From assembly GCA_031290075.1 (NCBI GenBank), contig JAITOG010000060.1:1-11686 (forward strand): 11,686 nt of DNA, read 5' to 3'. The DNA is from Holosporales bacterium. Lineage in GTDB: Bacteria; Pseudomonadota; Alphaproteobacteria; BNTO01. The notes below the pieces were generated by a model. It made no database searches. It was given only the letters and a program-made list of their open reading frames with translations, and was not told the DNA's origin. Below are positions 7,397 to 11,686 of the stretch, one piece after another (position 1 is the stretch's first letter; each line of letters begins with the position of its first letter). Position numbers and translations under genes: made by a program.

Positions 7397-9190
7397 ATGT
7401 TTTTATTTAAAAATTTTATAAAAAAAATTGCCTTTTTGTTAGTCTATAGTTTTTTATTAATAAATGCAAATGCAAAAAATTCTGATAAAAAAGAAAACAA
7501 TTCAAATAAAGAAAATCATTCATATGATATTCCGAAAGGAGATGGGGTAGCCTTTAATCTCCCTAATTTTGCGGATATTGTAAAAAAAATTAATGTAAGT
7601 GTTGTAAGCATAATTGCAAAACAAAGTCAGGAAGATTCAAATTGCGATGATAATTTTAAACCTTTTAAGGGAACTCCTTTTGAAGATTTCTTTAAAAACT
7701 TTGCAGATGGAATAAAGCGTAAAAAAGTCTGGGTTGCTGGCTCTGGTTTTATTATTAAAGTTAATGGAAAATGCGCTTATATTGCTACAAATTGTCATAT
7801 TGTTGAAAATGCATCAGATGCCAAAATTTTATTGAGTGATAAAACTGAAATAAAAGCGACTGTTCATGGTATGGACCCTCGATCCGACTTAGCTGTTTTG
7901 AAGATTGAACTTAGTGATGTGCCTAAAGATAAAATGGATTTTATAAAAGCTTTAGAATGGGGAAATTCTGAAGAAGCCGAAGTTGGACATTGGGTTTTAG
8001 CAGTTGGAAACCCTTTTGGTCTTGGAAATACGGTAACAGCAGGTATAATATCTGCAAAATCTCGTGATCTTCATATTGGAGGTGGAAGTACTTTAAATGA
8101 TGATTTCATACAACACAGTGCCCAAATCAACGTTGGAAATTCCGGAGGTTGTCTTATTAACATGGAAGGAAAGGTTATAGGAATTAATACGGTTATTATT
8201 ACGCCGTCTGGTGGAAATGTTGGTATTGGTTTTGCTATTCCTGCCAAAAATGCGAAAAATGTTGTAGCTCAACTTATTGAGAAGCAAAAAATTCAAAGAG
8301 GAGCTTTAGGCATAAAAGTTCAGGATTTCACTAAGGAAATGGCTGAAGGGCTTAATGTAAAATACGATGGGGGAGCAGTTGTGGCTCAGGTTGATCAAAA
8401 TGGACCTGCAGCAAAGGCAGGCATTAAACCTGGAGATATTATTGTGGAATTTGATGGATATAGCGTTAGTGGAACAAGCAAATTATCAAGAATTGTTGGT
8501 GATGCAAATATTGATTCTCCTCATAAAGTAAAAATTATTCGTAGCAATAAAGAAATTGGAATTAGCGTAAAGCTTGATGATTTTGAAAAAATTAATGGAA
8601 TAGAGCAAAAGAAAGACGGAACCTCTGGGAGGGAAAATGTTATTGAATGTCTTGGAATGTCGTTAGCTAATGCAAGTGATATAAAAGACTCAGAAAATGA
8701 CTCTGAAGAAAATAAAAAGGGAGCATTTGTTTTAAACGTTTCTCCTGATAGCCCTGCAGATGATATTGGCCTTGCTAAAGGAGATATTATAGAGGAAGTA
8801 AATCAACAACAAATTAATTCAGCGCCGGAATTAAAAGATGCTGTAATATCTGCCTTAAAAGCGGGGAAACGGTTTGTTTTCCTTAGAGTAAAAAAAGGTG
8901 AAGTAGTAATATTCGTTTCTTTAAGAATAGATGAAGAAAAAAAAATATTGAAAAGCGAAAATAAAAAATCTAATTCATGTATAGAAAGTGAAAAAAAAGA
9001 TAATGATTCTAACAAAAAAGAAGAAGAGCAAAAAAAAGATTTAGTTAACAATAAGCAAAAAAAAGAGGAAAATGTTGGTTTTTTAAATGAATTTAAAAGC
9101 AAACTGCAAAAAGGATTTAAAAATTTCAGCGGGGTAATAGAAGGTTTTTTTAATAATCAGTCATCTGATAAAAAGAAAGTATATAAATGA
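7397..9190 (+). CDS. degP: HtrA/DegP-like periplasmic serine protease with two PDZ domains and a long charged tail
   Basis: DegP/HtrA proteases degrade or refold damaged proteins in the periplasm. Residues 1-26 are a signal peptide (KKIAFLLVYSFLLI core, cleavage likely after NANA). The trypsin-like domain (about 110-290) holds the triad His134 (TNCHIV), Asp164 (PRSDLAVLKI) and Ser249 (GNSGG). PDZ1 covers about 298-392 (AKAGIKPGDIIVEFDG) and PDZ2 about 415-512 (DIGLAKGDIIEEVNQ). Unusual points: the usual TDAAINPGNSGGPL region reads HSAQINVGNSGGCL, with Cys133 beside the catalytic His and Cys252 three residues after the Ser. About 85 residues follow PDZ2: a Lys/Glu/Asn-rich linker, then an amphipathic-looking helix (GFLNEFKSKLQKGFKNF, 561-577). 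The ribosome-binding site is GAGAG. Its stop overlaps gpsA by ATGA. I use degP for the two-PDZ layout; the member of the HtrA family is not certain. Confidence 0.93.
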   Translation: MFLFKNFIKKIAFLLVYSFLLINANAKNSDKKENNSNKENHSYDIPKGDGVAFNLPNFADIVKKINVSVVSIIAKQSQEDSNCDDNFKPFKGTPFEDFFKNFADGIKRKKVWVAGSGFIIKVNGKCAYIATNCHIVENASDAKILLSDKTEIKATVHGMDPRSDLAVLKIELSDVPKDKMDFIKALEWGNSEEAEVGHWVLAVGNPFGLGNTVTAGIISAKSRDLHIGGGSTLNDDFIQHSAQINVGNSGGCLINMEGKVIGINTVIITPSGGNVGIGFAIPAKNAKNVVAQLIEKQKIQRGALGIKVQDFTKEMAEGLNVKYDGGAVVAQVDQNGPAAKAGIKPGDIIVEFDGYSVSGTSKLSRIVGDANIDSPHKVKIIRSNKEIGISVKLDDFEKINGIEQKKDGTSGRENVIECLGMSLANASDIKDSENDSEENKKGAFVLNVSPDSPADDIGLAKGDIIEEVNQQQINSAPELKDAVISALKAGKRFVFLRVKKGEVVIFVSLRIDEEKKILKSENKKSNSCIESEKKDNDSNKKEEEQKKDLVNNKQKKEENVGFLNEFKSKLQKGFKNFSGVIEGFFNNQSSDKKKVYK

Positions 9191-10200
9191 AAGTCCAACC
9201 AAAAGCAGTTGTTCTTGGAGCTGGAGCATTTGGAACAGCAATAGCATTAGCGCTAGAACGAACAGGAAAATGTGAAGTTTTAATTTTGCCAAAATTTGCT
9301 TGCGAAAAAAAGGAGCTATCTGAAAAGCGGCAAAATGAAGCTTGGTTGCCAGGAATTAGCGTTCCTGAAAATATTTTAGTAGGTCCCTGTTTTGATGATA
9401 TAGCAGAAAGCCGAGAAGTTTTTAATGAAGCTAATATCGTTTTTTGGGTAATTCCTTCAAAGTTCTCGTTTGAAACTGCTGAAAAATTAAAAAGCATTAT
9501 TCCTGTACATTACCCAATAATGATTTGCTCTAAAGGACTTATTGAAAAGGATAATGAAATTTTAGTAATCTCTCAAGTCTTAGCAAAATTCCTATCTAAT
9601 CCATTAGGCGTATTGTCTGGACCAAATTTCGCCAGAGAAATTGCGCTTAATTTATTTTCCGCTTCTGTTATAACTTCACTAGATAAAAAAATAGCAAATT
9701 ATGCGGCGAATCTTATCAAATCGGAAAATTTTCAAGTATGTATTAGAGACGATATAATGAGTGCTCAAATTTTTGGGGCAATAAAAAACGTATTGGCAAT
9801 TGCTTGCGGTATCGTTTCTGGAGCCGAATCTTTTGGGCAAAATACAAAAGCTGCCGTAATCACCCAAGGAATACAGGAGCTTGCGATTTTGAGCGAGAAA
9901 TATGGAGGATCAAAGGATATGATTTTAAGCTTGTGCGGAATTGGAGACATTTTCCTAACTTGCTTTAGCGAGCAATCAAGAAATACTAGGTTTGGAATTG
10001 CATTAGGCCAAGGGGAATCTATAGAGAATTTGCTATCTACACAAAAACAAGCTGTTGAAGGATATTTTACTGCAAAACCTGTTTATGATTTATTGCACAA
10101 ATTTTCGTTAAAATCTCCAATTTTAGAAGCTATTTATCATATTTTATATGAAAAATATCCATCAATTGAAACAATAAAACAATCTTTAAAATTTTCTTAA
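9187..10200 (+). CDS. gpsA: NAD(P)-dependent glycerol-3-phosphate dehydrogenase
   Basis: GpsA reduces dihydroxyacetone phosphate to sn-glycerol-3-phosphate, the backbone for phospholipid synthesis, in the cytoplasm. The 337-residue protein is of normal family length. It has the nucleotide-binding GAGAFGTAIA (11-20), CSKGL (114-118), LSGPNFAREI (143-152), the catalytic Lys200 in IFGAIKNVLAIACGI, and the C-terminal signature GIGDIFLTCFSEQSRNTRFG (251-270). The stop of the protease gene upstream overlaps its start (ATGA at 9187-9190), so translation is probably coupled and the two genes share a transcript. Its stop codon shares the TTAA at 10197-10200 with the convergent Ham1-like gene, leaving no room for a terminator between them. 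Confidence 0.97.
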   Translation: MKVQPKAVVLGAGAFGTAIALALERTGKCEVLILPKFACEKKELSEKRQNEAWLPGISVPENILVGPCFDDIAESREVFNEANIVFWVIPSKFSFETAEKLKSIIPVHYPIMICSKGLIEKDNEILVISQVLAKFLSNPLGVLSGPNFAREIALNLFSASVITSLDKKIANYAANLIKSENFQVCIRDDIMSAQIFGAIKNVLAIACGIVSGAESFGQNTKAAVITQGIQELAILSEKYGGSKDMILSLCGIGDIFLTCFSEQSRNTRFGIALGQGESIENLLSTQKQAVEGYFTAKPVYDLLHKFSLKSPILEAIYHILYEKYPSIETIKQSLKFS

Positions 10201-10895
10201 TTTTTCCAAATACCTTTTTGTATTAGTTGATCAGTTAGTTCTAATAAACCTTTACTACGTGCAGAAAATACTTTTTTTTCTTTAGAAGTCATGTCTGCTA
10301 TTGTTTTTTTTGCGCCATCAGGCAAAAAAGCATCACGATATCCTGAAAGGTCTGGATTGCTTAAAAGCGTTCCATAAACGTACGTTCCATAAACATCTTT
10401 TTGAATAGTTATTATGTTATTTTCATCAACGTAAGTTAGCGCCGTTGAGAATGTAACTCTTTTATCTTGGGAGTCTTTTAATTTTTCAGCAATATCCCTT
10501 TTAACTTTTCTAAAATCCTTATTGGGTCCTGCAATTCTAGCACTATAAATTCCTGGAAATCCGCCTAGTGCATGTACAAAAATTCCAGTATCATCGGAAA
10601 TTGTTGGAATTCCGGTTTTCTCAAAATAATATTTCGCTTTTAATGCGGAATTTTCTTCTACAGTTTTGCCAGTTTCTTCAATATCAGGTATAGATGGAAA
10701 ATCTTTTAATGTATAAATATAAAATTTTTCAAACATTCCAGAATCTAAATATTCTTTTATTTTATGATTATTTGTTGTACCAAGTAATATTTTTGGTTTA
10801 TCTAACTTTATATTATCTCCATCTGAAACTTTAATATCTGCCTGAAAAATCAGAAAGAAAAAACATAAATATTTAATTGTTTGATCCCTGGTCAT
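10197..10895 (-). CDS. Ham1/RdgB-family NTP pyrophosphatase homologue with a signal-peptide-like N-terminus
   Basis: The Ham1/RdgB family hydrolyses non-canonical purine NTPs (ITP, dITP, XTP) to monophosphates and is normally cytoplasmic. The family core starts near residue 34 (KILLGTTNNHKIKEY) and keeps EETGKTVEENSALKAK (73-88), the catalytic SDDTG (100-104) and LGGFPGIYSAR (110-120). Two base-recognition motifs are changed: the usual GFGYDPIF reads LSGYRDAF (183-190) and the usual SHRG reads SARSKG (211-216). Residues 1-33 are an extension with a hydrophobic run (YLCFFFLIFQA, 9-19) after Arg3/Lys8, like a signal peptide. No other ATG, GTG or TTG lies in frame before the core, so this start is forced, although its ribosome-binding site is weak. 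A specialised or decaying paralogue of a true rdgB is likely; activity is uncertain. Confidence 0.8.
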   Translation of the reverse strand: MTRDQTIKYLCFFFLIFQADIKVSDGDNIKLDKPKILLGTTNNHKIKEYLDSGMFEKFYIYTLKDFPSIPDIEETGKTVEENSALKAKYYFEKTGIPTISDDTGIFVHALGGFPGIYSARIAGPNKDFRKVKRDIAEKLKDSQDKRVTFSTALTYVDENNIITIQKDVYGTYVYGTLLSNPDLSGYRDAFLPDGAKKTIADMTSKEKKVFSARSKGLLELTDQLIQKGIWKN

Positions 10896-11023
10896 TTATA
10901 TCTAATCACAGTGAAACTCAGGTTAAAAACCTTAGCGAATCTGCCAACACTGAGCATGAAAAAATCCAATATTCTAATACGAATAGGTATAAGTTGATTT
11001 CTATATGCAAATTTAAATATTAA

Positions 11024-11054
11024 AGACTGGTTTTTTTAAACCAAAAACCAGTCT
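11024..11054 (-). terminator. Hairpin terminator for the small exported protein gene
   Basis: AGACTGGTTTTT (11024-11035) and AAAAACCAGTCT (11043-11054) form a perfect 12-bp stem with a 7-nt loop. It lies 17 nt past the stop codon of the minus-strand gene at 11072. The sequence after the stem on that strand (TTAATATTT) is only partly T-rich, so termination may be moderate. Confidence 0.6.
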
Positions 11055-11071
11055 CTATTTAACAAAAAAAA

Positions 11072-11278
11072 TTAATCATTACCTACTTTTTCTTCAAACA
11101 CTTCCTCAGAAACTTTATTAGCGTCATCAGTGTCTTTTTTTTCGCAACCTGGCTGTCCCGGAATACAACAAGTTGTTATATCAGATTGCTCGGAAGAAGT
11201 AGGTTGTTCACTTGCAACTGCACAACCTATAGAAAAAACAGCTAAAAAAGCGTTTCCTAACAAAAAATTTTTAAACAT
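11072..11278 (-). CDS. Small exported Cys-containing protein, possible lipoprotein (68 aa)
   Basis: No known family is recognised. Residues 1-22 form a convincing export signal: MFKNFLLGNAFLAVFSIGC. It could be cut by the lipoprotein peptidase before Cys19 (SIGC, an acceptable though not ideal lipobox) or by the ordinary signal peptidase after AVA (20-22). The mature part is short, acidic and polar, with a Cys cluster CCIPGQPGC (37-45) that could form a disulfide or bind metal, then a Glu/Asp/Lys-rich tail. AAGG lies 9 nt before the ATG. It stands alone, with a terminator just downstream and a possible TACAAT -10 box at 11318-11323. The coding call rests on the signal peptide, ribosome-binding site and terminator together. 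Confidence 0.65.
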   Translation of the reverse strand: MFKNFLLGNAFLAVFSIGCAVASEQPTSSEQSDITTCCIPGQPGCEKKDTDDANKVSEEVFEEKVGND

Positions 11279-11317
11279 TTTAAAATGCCTTAAATTAAAA
11301 AAAATTACTACAAGGAG

Positions 11318-11347
11318 ATTGTATTATTATTTCAACGTCGTGCGCAA
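11318..11347 (-). promoter_or_regulatory. Candidate promoter of the small exported protein gene
   Basis: On the minus strand TACAAT (11323-11318) matches the -10 consensus at 5 of 6 bases. A weak -35-like TTGCGC (11347-11342, 3 of 6) lies 18 bp upstream. The implied leader is about 33 nt. Confidence 0.3.
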
Positions 11348-11399
11348 CTTTTTTTTTGTATTGTGATTGGTTTCATATGGTTTGAGACTGTGGTTTTTT

Positions 11400-11507
11400 A
11401 AAAAGTTGCAAATAGTTTTTAGCCACTTGTGAGCAAAATTCTTTGAATAATTCCCTGCTTCTTGCGGGCGGAATTATTCAAGAATTCACTCACAACCTTC
11501 AACGTTT
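11400..11507. repeat. Long imperfect hairpin; possible structured RNA or palindromic element
   Basis: The core arms TTGTGAG...GAATAATTCC (11427-11454) and GGAATTATTC...CTCACAA (11470-11495) pair almost throughout, with a few mismatches or bulges and a 15-nt loop. Outside an asymmetric bulge (18 nt against 4 nt), AAAAGTTG (11401-11408) can pair with CAACGTTT (11500-11507) at 7 of 8 positions. No poly-T run follows on either strand, and the element lies between divergent genes, so an ordinary terminator is unlikely. The 10-bp AAAAAGTTGC at 11400-11409 is also the reverse complement of 11344-11353, which offers a competing fold. Confidence 0.55.
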
Positions 11508-11659
11508 CTTGTCCTTCAAAAAAAACTTGTTCCTCTCTCACATCTATCTGAACTTAAACAGATCAATACACAGGGCCTACGCATGAGATTTTCGAATAGA
11601 CGAAAAAATATAAAAAGGCTATAGATTTAGAAGGTTTATGCTTTTTAAAAGAGAGTGAC

Positions 11660-11686
11660 ATGGAAACGTTACAACAAATTTTTTCT
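11660..11686 (+). CDS. Start of an unidentified gene, cut by the window edge
   Basis: ATG at 11660 with GAGAG (11651-11655) 4 nt upstream opens a frame METLQQIFS that runs to the last base. The good ribosome-binding site and the promoter-like pair upstream support a real start. Nine codons are too few to name a product. Confidence 0.45.

Larger units (their letters stand above)
11279..11659. other. Gene-free stretch between divergent genes
   Basis: These 381 bases hold no reading frame I can support. A plus-strand frame over 11130-11366 is mostly the antisense of the small exported protein gene. What is visible is the promoter-like pair for that gene, the long imperfect hairpin at 11400-11507, and a weak promoter-like pair (TAGACG at 11597-11602, TATAGA at 11620-11625, 17 bp apart) that could serve the gene starting at 11660. 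No tRNA shape is seen. Confidence 0.5.

Noticed and set aside
11130..11366. 78-residue plus-strand frame
   Set aside because: It is mainly antisense to the small exported protein gene, which has a signal peptide, ribosome-binding site and terminator. The plus frame has none of these.
11379..11510. 6S RNA identity for the hairpin region
   Set aside because: The long rod with an asymmetric bulge is loosely reminiscent, but I could not identify conserved 6S sequence elements or a clear closing stem, so no name is given.
1..11686. CRISPR arrays, tRNA or rRNA genes, transposase genes
   Set aside because: No regularly spaced repeats, cloverleaf-like sequence, rRNA-like sequence or transposase motif was seen on either strand. 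The only repeats are the ones listed.

Overview
The window is AT-rich DNA from a bacterium with a Gram-negative cell envelope. The gene content (purA, tamB, tolQ, tolR, an htrA/degP protease, gpsA, a Ham1/RdgB-family gene) and the low GC fit an alphaproteobacterium with a reduced genome, possibly a host-associated one such as Holosporales or Rickettsiales. That placement is inferred from protein motifs and base composition, because no rRNA or tRNA is visible here.

Layout. Positions 1-915 hold a small family of exported proteins: an intact 219-residue gene on the plus strand and, facing it across about 110 bp, a frameshifted copy of its 5' end on the minus strand. Together they form a long inverted repeat. 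A convergent gap (915-1121) with an imperfect inverted repeat leads to purA on the minus strand. A divergent promoter region (2415-2589) separates purA from a large tamB-like gene on the plus strand. After a 246-bp gap come tolQ and tolR, 3 bp apart. The expected tolA-tolB-pal genes do not follow. Instead there is an HtrA/DegP-like periplasmic protease gene whose stop overlaps the start of gpsA (ATGA). gpsA is convergent with a Ham1/RdgB-like gene, and the two share a TTAA as their stop codons. The last 800 bp hold a small exported Cys-containing protein with its own terminator, a 381-bp gene-free stretch with a long imperfect hairpin, and the first nine codons of a plus-strand gene running off the edge.

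How the genes fit together. tamB, tolQR and the HtrA protease all serve the envelope: outer-membrane protein and lipid traffic, envelope energisation, and periplasmic protein quality control. gpsA supplies glycerol-3-phosphate for phospholipids. purA makes the AMP precursor. The Ham1 homologue would normally clean damaged purine nucleotides in the cytoplasm, but here it has a signal-peptide-like N-terminus and altered base-recognition motifs.

Most of the window is ordinary housekeeping. The points most worth a second look are the apparently exported, divergent Ham1 protein, the unusual active-site context and C-terminal tail of the HtrA protease, the inverted duplication at the left end, the shortened tol locus with a TTC microsatellite in tolR, and the unexplained hairpin near the right end.
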